From assembly GCF_000346465.2 (NCBI RefSeq), contig NC_034013.1, forward strand, positions 4,881,791 through 4,945,790: a DNA stretch of 64,000 nucleotides, given 5' to 3'. Below, one piece after another: positions 44,734 to 55,821 of this stretch (position 1 is its first letter; the number at the start of each line of letters is the position of its first letter). The notes below the pieces were generated by a model. The model was not told the origin of the DNA, searched no databases, and worked only from the letters and a program-made list of their open reading frames with translations. The stretch comes from Prunus persica. Its lineage: Eukaryota > Streptophyta > Magnoliopsida > Rosales > Rosaceae. Position numbers and translations under genes: made by a program.

Positions 44734-45026
44734 TACTTTTCAATTCTTTTTTTTTTGGTCGAAATCTGATGTCATTGAACAAGCCAAACGGGAAGGAGCA
44801 ATACAGAGACAAAAGCAGAGCGATACAAACAGAGTTGGATCAAGAAACAGCTAGAACTCAACGCAGCCTAGAACACAGCTTCTAACCCTAACAAAATTGA
44901 ACTAATTAATAGGGGGCATGGGAGCCCATTAGAGACGAGGACATGCATCAGCGATAGAGGTGGTCGATTGACCCAAATTTCCAGTTTCACCGCTCTTGTA
45001 CCTATCGATGTTGCGACGTGGGCAGC

Positions 45027-45869
45027 TCAATTCCTTTTGCAGGGGATCCAGTTCCATTCGATATGGGGGAAGGCATACGAGACCTTCCTAATCTCCTGAA
45101 TGAGGGGATAGATTGTCCAGATTCTATTGCCAACAGCCCCTTTGATCCTATCACACAAAATCTCAGAGTCAGTTTCAAAAAACACACGATCACATTTCAT
45201 TAGTTTTGCTAATGCCAAAGCATGGAGAGCAGCCAACGCCTCAGCCATCAGCACTGAACTACTTCTTGTCGGAAAAGCCATACCACCTCGCAATAAGCCA
45301 TTTGAGCCTCTTGCTACAACTCCCAAGCCAGCCTTATGGGAAGACCAATCCCATGCTGAATCAAAATTAACCTTAATCCAGCCATTTCTGGGAGGCAGCT
45401 AGAGACAATCGTTAGTTTCGCCCACCACAAAGGCAGATGGTCTGGTTGGTTGAATAGATGTAGATAAGAAATTTTCCGCCGCCTCCATATCACTTGAAAT
45501 GACCCTGTGTGGGTCTGGTTGGGTTCATTCAAAGCAGAATTTGCACCTCATTTTCCAGATCCAACATGAAGAAGCAGATGTGAGTAACAAGCCAATCCCT
45601 TTCAACCATCAAAGAGAACTCCCATTGCAGAAGGTCTTTCAGCTAGTTATCAATTGTAGTAATGCATTGGGGATCGACACGGTAAGAAAAAGGGGCTCCA
45701 AACCAAACTGGCAAGGTTCAAGGGCATATCAAAAGCATATGTTCAATAGATTCCTCATGCAGGCAGCAAAATGGGTAGGTGGGGTTGGGAGAGATTTTTT
45801 GTCTAAATAAATTGAGCTTAGTGGGGAGGATGTTTTCCACCATTCTCCAGATAAACAGTTTGATCTTGG
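45027..45869 (-). pseudogene. LINE ORF2 C-terminus: zf-RVT end and RNase H
   Basis: KIKLFIWRMVENILPTKLNL then PFCCLHEESIEHMLLICP is the zinc-binding block just 3' of the solo LTR. RNase H follows in broken frames with GLGVVARGSNGLL, MAEALAALHALALA, FFETDSEILCDRI and HIEWNWIPCKRN. The acidic residues for catalysis are partly visible (E in MAEA, D in ETDSE). Confidence 0.8.
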
Positions 45870-46511
45870 TGATAGGACCCGCCCTGGAATTCCTCGAAAA
45901 CCAGGACGAATCCCGTCTTGTTACCGACATCACCCTATGTCGGGCCTACTTACTAAAAATTGAGACTTTCTACCAAAAATTTGGCAATCTCCCTTGTAAA
46001 TTGAGCAATCCCAAAAATTTCAACCTGCATAAATACATAATATAATCCCAACCAGCAGCATGCATTCAACATTTAACAGTATACACTAAATGGCCTCCGG
46101 TCTCACAAGTAAAACCTAACATGGGCAATAACAGAGCATTTAACGAATTTAGTTTACCAGAACAACCATTTGAGTAGAAGGAAATTACTTGAAACCTAAT
46201 CTACTGACGTTCACGGTTCAGGGCCTCGAACACGGCTTGCAACTTTCCGAAACCCATCAGAGCGACTACTGTTTGGGGGGCGCAAAACAGAAAACATGTG
46301 AGTGGACAAAAACAAAGTTTGCATTCAAAACAACATAATAACCCCACCGTGTAAAAATAATGATCAAAACATGCAGATTCAATAACTTTTATTTAATGAT
46401 CAAAAACATCATTCTCCGAAACCCTTTAAAACTAAACACTCTTTCCATAAACTTTATTCCCACAATTATACTTCTCTTACCAAACCACTGTATATACTTT
46501 AACCGACTTAC

Positions 46512-46514
<3 letters not shown>

Positions 46515-46552
<38 letters not shown>
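46515..46552. repeat. (CA)n microsatellite
   Basis: It is about 19 CA units inside the solo LTR. Confidence 0.95.
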
Positions 46553-46554
<2 letters not shown>

Positions 46555-46711
46555 AGTATAATTATATATCCAAAAATATACATAATATTTATCACACTAC
46601 TTAGGTACCGGGAAACAATCCAACCAGGGGATTGTTTGGCTAGCCCGCAAGATTTCCTGTTGCTATCCTGCGTCTAGGGATGAGCGGTCCAACCGGGGGA
46701 CGAAACTCCAT

Positions 46712-46968
46712 AGCTCACACGCCGAAAATTCCAACGCCACGTGTAGCTCCAATACTAAGTCCTACGCGCACAAACTACATCATCGCCGGAAATTCCAACG
46801 CCACGTGTGATGATTCCTAGCAATTCACATAATCTTCCCATACACTGGAAATTCCAACGCCATGTATAGGAAGTGTCTCACACACCTGAAATTCCAACGC
46901 CACGTGTGAGACTTAATCAACACATGTTCTTCCCACATGTCGGAAATTGCAGCGCCACGTGTGGGAAG
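46712..46968. repeat. Five-unit hairpin array with a shared G-box core
   Basis: Five units share the core GAAATTCCAACGCCACG with few changes, at 46,712-46,748, 46,779-46,814, 46,834-46,873, 46,875-46,912 and 46,929-46,968. Each unit is bounded by its own inverted arms: AGCT(c)ACACG/CGTGTAGCT, ATCATC/GATGAT, CTTCCcATACA/TGTATaGGAAG, GTCTCACAC/GTGTGAGAC, CTTCCCACA/TGTGGGAAG. Arm sequences differ between units but stay complementary within each. Four of the five units contain CACGTG or CACGTGT, a G-box. Confidence 0.85.
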
Positions 46969-48555
46969 CCTAGTAACTAGGGGATGGTATTTACATAATG
47001 TAATCATATAACTTCAACCCATCATACTAAATTCCCAGATCCCCCAAATTTCAACTTTTCCAATCAAAAATCACATTCTCAATTTAATATTACCAACATC
47101 TCAACTTATTAATTTCTCAAACTTTAATCCAAAATATCTATATGTATATAAATAAATCCATTTTATGCATAACCTTCCAATCATATAAAATAATGCATAT
47201 TTAAAATAAATGTCCACTCACAAGCAGTCCCACGCTACCTGACCCTGAGAGAGTCCCGCCTGCTGCGTACGAGAGGCCAGAGCACCTATTTCAAGATACG
47301 AACCCTTAATTAATATAAAATCACTTCGAAATGGAATTCACAAATTAAATACTTATTTTTCCATGTTCCCGATGCGTGTACGTAGAACGAGGTATTCTAA
47401 GGTATGACTACGGGTTTAGGAAACACGTCCTGCAGGTTTGGTCAGAAATGGACAGTTATCGCAAACCATAAACTTCAAGTTATTGAATCGGAACATCCGG
47501 GGGGCTCCGATTCATGATCGACAAATTCCTACACGATTTTAGGAGTATCTAGATCAACATATTTTGATTTGGAAACGATATAATGGTTCAAACCTATCGA
47601 ACCCGGATAACGCACAATAGGCGTAACTCCGTTCGATAGTCAAACGACATTTGAATTAAAATCCGAGCACACCTACGCGCTCGTGACAACATGAGGATCA
47701 CATCATGACAAAAAGTGGCTTCACCACCCTTGCCCACACGCACCGGCAGCGCGTGGGTGTGTAGAGAAATTTTCTACGACGGAAAAACTCCACACTGCAA
47801 TCCACTCTTTCTACCCTAGCTGTAACACCCTATTTGGAGTCACTTTTGCTCTTGAGCCTACCCCAAAAAGTGACCGGAAGTGGCCGAAAACGCGATCCCA
47901 AAACTGGCAAAATTTCAAATAGAAAATTAACTAACCTAGGCTCCAAATTAATGCTACCCAACCATCAGCCTGAGCATGGAAAATAGTCGAAAATCCATAC
48001 CCTACTCGACTAAATTGGTGAGGAATTGAGAGAGAACGAGCGGTTTGAATATTTGGAAAATTCAGCTCGTTTTCTGCAAATTCCATTGGCCTGAGTGCAC
48101 GGTGGAGGCGGCGACGGGGTAGAAATGGACGGGGAAGGAGAGGCAATCCTTTTGGGACCAGTGCCGGCGCAAAGGACGGCCAGAGGTGGCGGCGGTGGCC
48201 TCCAAAGCTATCGATGAACAGTATGAGGGAAGGGGTTTGTCGTGTGAGGGAGGAATCGGGGAGAGAGAGAGAGAGAGAGAGTGAGGAGAGAGAGAAGGAA
48301 TCTGATTTTCATTAAACTCTTTTTACAGTTTTGCCACTGATGATGTTTTGCTCGTAACTTCTTCGTTACAACTCCGATTCAAGCCTACCGCATGTCTGTA
48401 GACTCATCTCAATACAACTTACGTAACCATACCACTTGTTGTCCCAAAATTCTACTGGATAAGAAATGACCAAATTAACCCTAATCCGAGAGTAAATTCG
48501 TAATTTCAATTAAATAATTTAAATGTGGAATTAAATTTGGAGTCGGGGTGTTACA

Positions 48556-48762
48556 TTTGGGGAGAGTTTTAAGTTTCCAAAGCTCCTTCCAAACCACATC
48601 AGCCACTCTATGTGATGAATGGTCACTCCCACTAATGTTTATTTCCATGCCAATATGAGCTCTGTGATACGCCGATCTTACACTATAGAATCCATCAGGA
48701 GTCCATGGCCAAATTCTTCTGTCAGGACAGTCCGTGATGCCAACAGGGACATCAATAATCAA
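48556..48762 (-). pseudogene. LINE ORF2: region before zf-RVT
   Basis: DRRIWPWTPDGFYSVRSAYH and then VWKELWKLKTLPK form the conserved stretch that precedes the zinc-binding block in plant L1-type ORF2. It continues on the other side of the solo LTR at 45,869. Confidence 0.8.
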
Positions 48763-49453
48763 AAAATAAAATCCGGTCTTATGCTTCCTTCTAGAGCATC
48801 AAAATTCCAGGTTCGGTAAGGAAGATCAAGTAGTTGATTAACCATAACAGGGCCAAAGAGAGGAGGGCAGGGCAGAGGGGTATAACCCTCTTGAGAATGT
48901 GGAATCGAGTTGTCTTCCCAAATATTTATACTCCCTCTATCCATAACCAGCATAGCCATATGTTGTTTAAGTAGATCCCGACCATCAAGAAAACTCGCCC
49001 AAATCCATGACGGTCTGTGGCTAATTCCAGCTTGCATAAAATCCACATTTGGGAAATAAAGAGCTTTTAGGATTTTTACCCATAAAGCTTGGGGATTCAT
49101 CAAAATTCTCCAACATTGCTTCCCCAGCAAAGCCACATTGAAGCTATTCAAGTCTCGGAATCCTAAGCCTCCTTTCTCCTTACTAGCTCCCTATAATTTC
49201 CAAGCCTTCCAATGCATCTTAGATCCTGACTAAGAGTTTCCCCGCCAAAATTTAGCAAGGTCGTCGTTAATATCATTGCAAAGACTCTTGGGGAATTTGA
49301 AGCACATCATTGGGTACGTGGGCACTGCAGTTGCCACAGCCTTAATGAGAACCTGTTTGCCAGCCAGAGAGAGAGAGAACTTGCTTTCCATCCTCCGATC
49401 TTCTTCTGCACCCTTTCACGAACATAACTTAAAACACTTTTTTTTTACCTGCC

Positions 49454-50861
49454 CTAATAGGTGGGAAGCCCAAGGTAGGTCCCGAGCTGATTCACATAAG
49501 GAATTCCAAAGGCTTCGTAGACTCGTAGCTTTTCTTCATGTGGTGTATTTGCCCTAAAGACAATACCTGATTTCTCTAAATTAATTCGCTGCCCCGAGGC
49601 ACCACAATATTTGTCAAGCGAGTACTTTAGCTTTCTGCAATTTTCCTCATCAACTCTAATAAAAAAAAATAGGGAATCATCTGCGAAAAAAAGGTGTGAC
49701 AAAACAGGCCCCCTCATGGAAAGTTTAATTCCCTTTAAATCTCCACAACTGATACTCTTCGACAGACAAAGAGATAGAACCTCGCAAATAATCAGAAATA
49801 TGTAGGGGATAAGGGATCCCCTTGTTTAAGGCCACAGGAAGGTTTGAAAAACCTCCCTGGTTTACCATTCAAGACAATAGAGAAAGAGACCGTTATAATA
49901 CAGCTCATCACTAATTTAACCCAAGTATCAGAGAAGCTCATTTTCTTCATGACTGCTTTAAGAAAATTCCAATAGACTCTGTTGTAAGCTTTATTAATAT
50001 CAATTTTCAGGCCTGCCTCAAACTTTTTGCCAGCATTCTTCAATTTTAAGTAGTGGAAAGCTTCTTGGGCAATGATAATATTGTTTTGAATATGTCGATT
50101 CGCAACAAAATTATTTTGATGTTCCGAAACAAAATCAGGCATAAACGTCTTTAATATGTTGGCTAGTATCTTGGAGAGAATTTTGTAAGAGTTGTTGCAA
50201 AGACTGATTGGTCTAAACTGAGTAGTTGTTTTCGGGGCAGGAACCTTTGGTATCAGGGCAATAGAAGTCTCATTCAAAATCTTCATCTGTGTCTTACCTC
50301 TATCGAATGCCTCAGCCGAGAGGGAGACAATGTCCTGGACAATGTTCCAATACTCATGATAAAATAATCTAGAAAAACCATCTGGCCCAGGGGCTTTGAG
50401 AGACCCGAGTTGGTGTGAGGCAAGGTAAATCTCATCAGGAGTGAAAGGTTTAGTTAACTCCAAATCCATAGCTTCAGTGACTGATGGGTTGACATACTCC
50501 AGAATCTCCTGGAAATCAGAGAGGCCAGTAGATAGAATAAGATTAAACGAGTAAGATTGAAAAACATCACGAACCTCTCTTTCTCCTGTGAGCCAATCTC
50601 CAAATTCATTTTTAATCTTAGAACTCTATTTCTTTGTCTCCGCTGGATTGTGGTGAGGTGAAAAAATCTGGTATTGGCATCCCCTTCTTTCAGCCACTGC
50701 ACCCTAGACCGTTGTTTCCAAAAGAGCTCATTTTTTTTCCAAAGTTGATGCAATTCTCCTTTTATTTCTATCTGCCTTCTTGAAGGATCCCCCACCACAG
50801 CACACTTTTGGATCAACTCCAATTCCTCCATCAAAGCAGAAATTTTATGTCTCTCATTCAC
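49454..50861 (-). pseudogene. LINE ORF2: reverse transcriptase domain
   Basis: The reverse transcriptase of non-LTR (RVT_1) type is read in several frames. RSRVQWLKEGDANTRFFHLT comes first, then LKAPGPDGFSRLFYHEYW, IALIPKVPAPKTTTQFRPIS, KIDINKAYNRVYW, CGLKQGDPLSP and the catalytic FFADDSLFF near 49,671-49,691. Between these parts are stops and frameshifts (for example near 50,600 and 49,790), so no functional enzyme is made. Confidence 0.88.
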
Positions 50862-51059
50862 ATTTCCATTCTTACACTAGTTTATTAAGTTGCATTTACA
50901 TCTTCTGAGTTTCCGAACCCATTGCATTGATGAGGAATGAGAATTACCAGTGTTCCAACTAGCTTGAATAATTTCTCTGCATTCAGGATTATTTTTCTAT
51001 TTTGCTTCAAACTTGAAAACCCTCCTTTTTTTAAGATAACTCGGGCAACTATCGAGAGT

Positions 51060-51690
51060 GATAGGACAGTGGTCTGAGCCCATCTTTGTGCAGTGAGTAA
51101 CGCAGCTATTTGGCTAAAGGACTAACCACTCTGGGTTGACTAGACCCCTATCGAGACTCTCAGGAAGGATGATCAAGTCGTCACGAGTGCGTTCATAGGT
51201 GAAACCCAGGCCCTTGAAGCCCAAATAAATTAGATTATTGCTTTCCATAAATTCACGAAGAAATCTTCTTCTTCTGGGGTTCCAGCCAATCCCCCGTTCA
51301 ATTTCGTGTCTCTAAATTACCTCATTTAAATCACCAATAATCAACCATGGTAGACCATCATTCCAATTGAAATTACTCAGACCATTTCAAAAATCTTTCT
51401 TTTCATACCCGTAAGGTGTGCCATACATCCAAGTACAGCGACATTGTAATTGTTGACTTGCCACACCAACTTTTGCATCGATCCAATGTTTACAATAATC
51501 CACAGTCTCCACAATAACTTCTGGTTTCCACCACACATATATGCCACCTGGTTAGCCCGTAGGATTCACCACAAAACCCTTATTATAACCACACTGTTTC
51601 CTTAGCATCAAAATTCTATGATCACACTGATTAGCTCCTTCAAATATAGACCTGTCAAGGGGTTCCCCAAACCTTGATAGTTCCAAACTA
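51060..51690 (-). pseudogene. LINE ORF2: endonuclease domain
   Basis: It is a degenerate AP-type endonuclease. From 51,690 the minus strand reads WNYQGLGNPLTGLYLKELI in a broken frame, then GGIYVWWKPEVIVETVDYC, WLIIGDLNEVI near 51,340 and MGSDHCPITLDS near 51,080, the usual order of the domain's motifs. Several stop codons interrupt it. Confidence 0.75.
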
Positions 51691-51760
51691 GTTGTATCAT
51701 GATTTGTGTGTGGCTGATTTAGGCCAGCCATCATAACCATTGTTTTGAGTACCATTCTCT

Positions 51761-52519
51761 TGCCTCAACTTCTTCAGTTTCTGTTCAGCCTTCACAAGTT
51801 CTTTAGAAGGACTAACGACAACTTCACAAAGGTTACTTTGTTCCTCTATTGCACTTCCGCTTTTGTTGGCATAAATCGTCTTCACCTTGTTCCCCTTCGT
51901 GTTACGGCTCTTTGAGCATCACCTTCCTCTAAATGCCAATTTGAGAAAACCCCCGTGTCTTGGACTTAATGAAACCCTTGTCCTTTTTCCTTTCTTACAA
52001 CTTATAGAGCTGGGGGTTGCAGCCTCTTCCTTTGCCTCACTTATTTCCTCAATGATAATATTGTTGGCACCAAGTCCCATAATATGACGATCCACCCCAG
52101 TCGGCCCATGAATGCTGGCCCTAAGTTGTTGTAAATTGTCGTTACACTCCTTAGGGAAGGCCCATGGTGGAAGAGTATCTGGGTCACACCAGTCTCGTTC
52201 TAAAGAGAGCCCATTAACAACTAAAGTTAAGGTCCCATTTTTGTAATGGGTACCAAAACTCTTTGGGTCTCACAGTCTGCGAATTATAGGCCTACCCAAC
52301 GTTGTAGAGGCAGCATTTGTTGCATGCTGCAGCAATTCAGGTCTGTTTAAAACCTCAGACTGAGGGGGAGCAGCTGCAGAATTTGACTTGTGCTGCAGTG
52401 ATGCAGGTCCATTCAGAGCCTCAGACTGAGAAAAAACAGCTACATAATTTGTCCCGATTTGCTCTCGGGCCTCGCATTCTCCATGATCTCTGGCGAATCC
52501 GTACAGACCTCCTTCTTCT
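51761..52519 (-). other. LINE ORF1-ORF2 linker
   Basis: This low-complexity linker between the zinc knuckle and the endonuclease holds fragments such as ELVKAEQKLKKLRQEN. A direct duplication near 52,318-52,440 ('cagactgagggggagcagct' / 'cagactgagaaaaaacagct') is visible. No separate gene is seen. Confidence 0.55.
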
Positions 52520-53048
52520 CGCTCTCATCGATATCTCCAGTGATTCACGTCGAAACCACTCGTCGGAGCGGTCAGTTTAGCATTGGGGAATAGTAGGGAG
52601 AAGGCCCTAGAGATAGGAGGAGTTCGCATCTCTTCACCATAATGCCAATTTTCTTTAGCCATGCATGGGTTTAGAGGCCATTGACAACCTCTTGTGTGGC
52701 CTAACCTACCATTACCCCGTGGATGGACATGGCATGATGAAACCAAGAGGAAGCAGTTTTGTTTCATCTAGATCGACCCGGATTCTAAAAAATCCTCTGA
52801 ATCCAGCTTGCTCTATATCTTCCACTTCCATAACAGAGCCAACCCTTGCCCCCCAAGACTCTTGCATTCTTACTGGTGCATAGATTCCTTGGAAACCCAT
52901 GGGCTTGAACCCAATAAACAGCCCGGTCTACCGAGATGTCATGAAGAAAGTAATAAATTGGCCAGTGTTTTATCGTAAAAGTAAAACCTTTGATGAACCA
53001 TGGGTTGCCTTCAAGAAGATGACGTGCTATGGCCTCCTCACCTACAGT
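52520..53048 (-). pseudogene. LINE ORF1, C-terminal part
   Basis: From 53,048: ITVGEEAIARHLLEGNPWFI then KGFTFTIKHWPIYYFL (DUF4283-type), a frame change near 52,900, MEVEDIEQAGFRGFFRIRVD, and NGRLGHTRGCQ, the remains of a CCHC zinc knuckle. It continues the ORF that starts at 55,821. Confidence 0.75.
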
Positions 53049-53053
53049 GATAG

Positions 53054-54894
53054 TGTAACAACCCGATCCTAAATTAATAGTTAAATATTAAATTATTCAA
53101 GGAAAAGACAATTTTACCCCGAGAATATTGAAATGATTTAAGAGTTGACTATTATTCGGGAGGTTAAATGATTAAAATAAGAGGAAGTAAATTTACATGA
53201 GAAAATAAAGTGAAATAAACAATAACATAAAATGATTTAAATTAATTTAGGCTTTTGAAAATTAAAGATATTATTTAATATAAAAAGGGGCAAAAATGTC
53301 ATTTTAAGTTCAGGAAGAAATTTAAAAATTTCGATTGTACCGTTGTGTAGGGCACATCGAGATGAGTCCGTAGACACGTACTGGGCTCAGATCCGAGTTG
53401 TAACGAGAGAGATACGATCAAAATTCAAGTTGGGGCAAAATCATAATTGTACCAAACTGGTTTTTCAACCAGAATCTCTCTCTCCCCCCTCTCTGGTGTG
53501 ACAACACCCCTCCCCACCCCAACCCCCAAAACAGTACCTTCGGTTTTTTGCTTGCCATCTCCTCCACTGGCCACCAAATTTCATGATTTTGGTACCAAAA
53601 CGTCAAGCTCACTTCCCTCTTTCCATCTCGACCAACTTCAGCCGCTGGAACCACCGGTGCTGGCCGAAAAATGCAAAAAATTGAGCTGTTTTTGACAGAT
53701 TTTCTCAAGCTTCATTCGAACGATTTCGGGCACCAAATCTTGCGATCTAGATATGCTTTTCCATGTATTCTTCGAGCTCTAGCTGATGGTTGGCTAGGAT
53801 TTGATTGATTTGTATCATAGATAACCGGAAATACGAATTGAAATTTGGCCAATTTTCAAATTGAAATTTCAGCCACTTCCGGCCCTCTTTTGGGTAGGTC
53901 CAAGAACAAAAGTGATTCCAAATAGGGTGTTATACCTAGTATAGGAGTTTGGGCTGGCGGTTTGGAGTATTTTCGGCTGCCAAAAATTGATCAAGCCACC
54001 CACACATTGCCAGCGTATATGGGCGGTGCGTGGGCTGCATAGTGAGGTCACTCTCAGTTCTAAAATGATCCTCGTATTGTCATGAGCGCGTAAGAATTCG
54101 CGGATCTCAATTTGGACAACGTTTGAGCCCCGATCGGATCTCGCATATTGTTCGATTTCTGGGTTTGATACATTTGAACCGTTGGATCGTAGTTATTCTC
54201 ATATATGTCAATCTAGACAATTTCCAAATCGTGTAGGATTCAATGGATTGGGAATCGGAGTCCTGGATACTCCTAAAAGGCCAACCCTAGGGCTAGGTTT
54301 ACGGTAACCGTCTGATCATGAGTAGTCCGACCGTCTGATCGAGACCAAACTCTCGGGACATGTGTCCTTGGCATTTTAAGACCTCTAGGAACTCTCAAAT
54401 TGCAATCTTGAGGTCGTGGACCCCACGGGGTCCCGAGTTGACTTTTTGAGACTTATCGCTTTTTGAGTCCCGAGACACTTCTAGACCGTTCTAATAATTG
54501 GAAATGCTTACATAGGCTTGAGAATGACTTCAAATACAATGCACGCACTTCTAAGAGCCCAGGGCCAAGACTTTGGATTAAATAATGAGGATGAGCTCCA
54601 TAGGATATGGTTGAGCTTATAGAAAGCTCATGTGTGTGCGAGTGTTCATTTGGTTTAGTTATGGTTTTAAGTTCATGATTTTATGTGATTTTGGAATGAG
54701 TATTTAATTATTTTATTTATCACATGTTTTTATATATATATATATATTCATATGGTTAATTGTGTTGTAAGATGATAAATATAATATTGGAATGACATGT
54801 TAATTAAAGATTGAGATGGTTAACAAACTAGCTAAGTATTTAATACATCTATTCAATAGTTGAAACGGATGAATCATAGTCCTTGGCTTTTATC
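53054..54894 (+). repeat. Long LTR (third copy of the family, + strand)
   Basis: It starts TGTAACAACCCGATCC and ends near CTTTTATCA. The first 1.2 kb matches the two solo LTRs in reverse: 'gagatgagtccgtagacac', 'gagttgtaacgag', 'gcaaaatcataa', 'aaatagggtgtta'. The last 0.6 kb differs, which suggests a separate subfamily. It is followed directly by TTTGGTATCAGAGCC, an initiator-Met tRNA primer-binding site. Confidence 0.7.
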
Positions 54895-54895
54895 A

Positions 54896-54970
54896 GTTTG
54901 GTATCAGAGCCACTCTGACGTGTAGTGCGAGTGTGTTGACGAGGATGTTGGGCCCCTAAGGGGGGTGGAT
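54896..54970 (+). other. Primer-binding site to polypurine tract, + orientation
   Basis: TTTGGTATCAGAGCCACTCT begins it and GCCCCTAAGGGGGGTGGAT ends it. The same segment occurs inverted at 55,247-55,320 between the Cassandra LTRs. Here it is not followed by a forward LTR but by an inverted Cassandra LTR. Confidence 0.75.
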
Positions 54971-54977
54971 TCTAAAT

Positions 54978-55246
54978 TGTCACATCCTAGGATCGGCTCC
55001 GCCGTAGCACGATATTGTCCACTTTGGTCTCCCTCTCTGCCCTCACGGTTTTGTTTCTGGGAACTCACGAGCAACTTCCCAGTGGGTTACCCATCCTGGG
55101 ATTGCTCTAGTCCCAACTCGCTTAACTTCGGAGTTCCCATGATTCCGAAGCCAGTAAGCTCCCAAAAGGCCTCAGGTTAGATGGAGGCGGGCATGTACAT
55201 ATAAGGCATATCACCCCATCTCCGTTGGTCAATGTGAGATGTTACA
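54978..55246 (-). repeat. Cassandra TRIM, 3' LTR (minus orientation)
   Basis: It is 269 bp, TGTCACATCC...GATGTTACA on the + strand. It carries a 5S rRNA-like segment at 55,059-55,152 ('gggttacccatcctgggatt' and 'acttcggagttcccatgatt', each complementary to 5S-type sequence). A 5S-like promoter in the LTR is the hallmark of Cassandra elements. It closely matches the LTR at 55,321. Confidence 0.85.
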
Positions 55247-55320
55247 ATCCACCTCCTTAGGGGCTCGACGTCCTCGTCGGCACACTCACACCACACGGCA
55301 GAGTGACTCTGATACCAAAT

Positions 55321-55590
55321 TGTCACATCCTGAGATCGGCGTCGCCGTAGCACGATATTATCTGCTTTGGGCCCCCCTCTTTGCCTTCATGGTTTTGTTT
55401 TTGGGAACTCACGAGCAACTTCCCAGTGGGTCACCCATCCTAGGATTGCTCTAGCCCCAACTCACTTAACTTCAGAGTTCCCATGACTCCGAAGCCAGCG
55501 AGCTCCCAAAAGGCCTCAGGTTAGATGGAGGCGGGCATGCACATATAAGGCACATCGCCCCCTCTCCGTTGGTTGATGTGGAATGTTACA
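55321..55590 (-). repeat. Cassandra TRIM, 5' LTR (minus orientation)
   Basis: This 270-bp LTR has its 5S-like segment at 55,403-55,496. Read on the minus strand: GGCTTCGGAGTCATGGGAAC, AAGTTAAGTGAGTTGGG, and CCTAGGATGGGTGACC, matching the 5S internal promoter and terminal domain. Between the two LTRs lie only 74 bp: the primer site ATTTGGTATCAGAGTCACTC and the polypurine stretch CCCCTAAGGAGGTGG. There is no protein coding, as expected for a TRIM. Confidence 0.88.
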
Positions 55591-55595
55591 GATAG

Positions 55596-55821
55596 CATAC
55601 ACTTTCTCCTTGGCTTTGGTCACCTTTACTGCACCCATATTGTTCCATATGGCTCGAAGAATCTCTTTAACAACTGATTGTGGCGGCTCATACTCAGCGA
55701 TGAGGAGTCCCACCAAGGTAATCTTGTTCTCCGGTCATTCTTGTAAGTCTAGAATATCTTCAAATTGTATGGCTAGCTCATCCTCGTATGGAATACCATC
55801 TTCATCCGGGAACGTTGCCAT
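55596..55821 (-). pseudogene. LINE ORF1, N-terminal part
   Basis: It starts MATFPDEDGIPYEDELAIQF and carries an in-frame TGA at 55,737-55,735. It then reads ITLVGLLIAEYEPPQSVVKE and ILRAIWNNMGAVKVTKAKEK (DUF4283-like) up to VYAI at the insertion site of the composite element. Confidence 0.75.

Larger units (their letters stand above)
45870..48555 (-). mobile_element. Solo LTR, 2.7 kb, inserted in the LINE
   Basis: On the + strand it runs from TGATAGGACC to GGTGTTACA, so the LTR itself reads TGTAACACCCCGACTCC... on the minus strand. The target repeats are CTTGG (45,865-45,869) and TTTGG (48,556-48,560), four of five bases alike. The LINE reading frame TLPK|IKLF resumes across it. It belongs to the same family as 58,813-61,524, with shared words such as 'acaatccaac', 'agtcccacgct', 'tgaatcggaacatccgggg' and 'cataacttcttcgttacaac'. 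No internal region or partner LTR is present. Confidence 0.88.
53054..55590. mobile_element. Composite retroelement: long LTR joined to an inverted Cassandra element
   Basis: The whole 2,537-bp block sits between perfect 5-bp repeats GATAG (53,049-53,053 and 55,591-55,595). Removing it with one repeat restores the LINE frame KVYAI|TVGEEA. The left end TGTAACAACCC starts a + strand LTR of the 2.7-kb solo-LTR family, and the right end ...GTTACA is a Cassandra LTR terminus in reverse. The junction lies at about 54,971-54,977, after a + oriented primer-site and polypurine segment. One insertion of a chimeric molecule explains the single target duplication best. Confidence 0.8.

Noticed and set aside
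46360..46677. 105-codon + strand ORF containing (TH)n
   Set aside because: It is the translated CA microsatellite within the solo LTR.
46712..46968. CRISPR-like array
   Set aside because: Eukaryotic LTR context; the 'spacers' are paired stem arms, not unique spacers.
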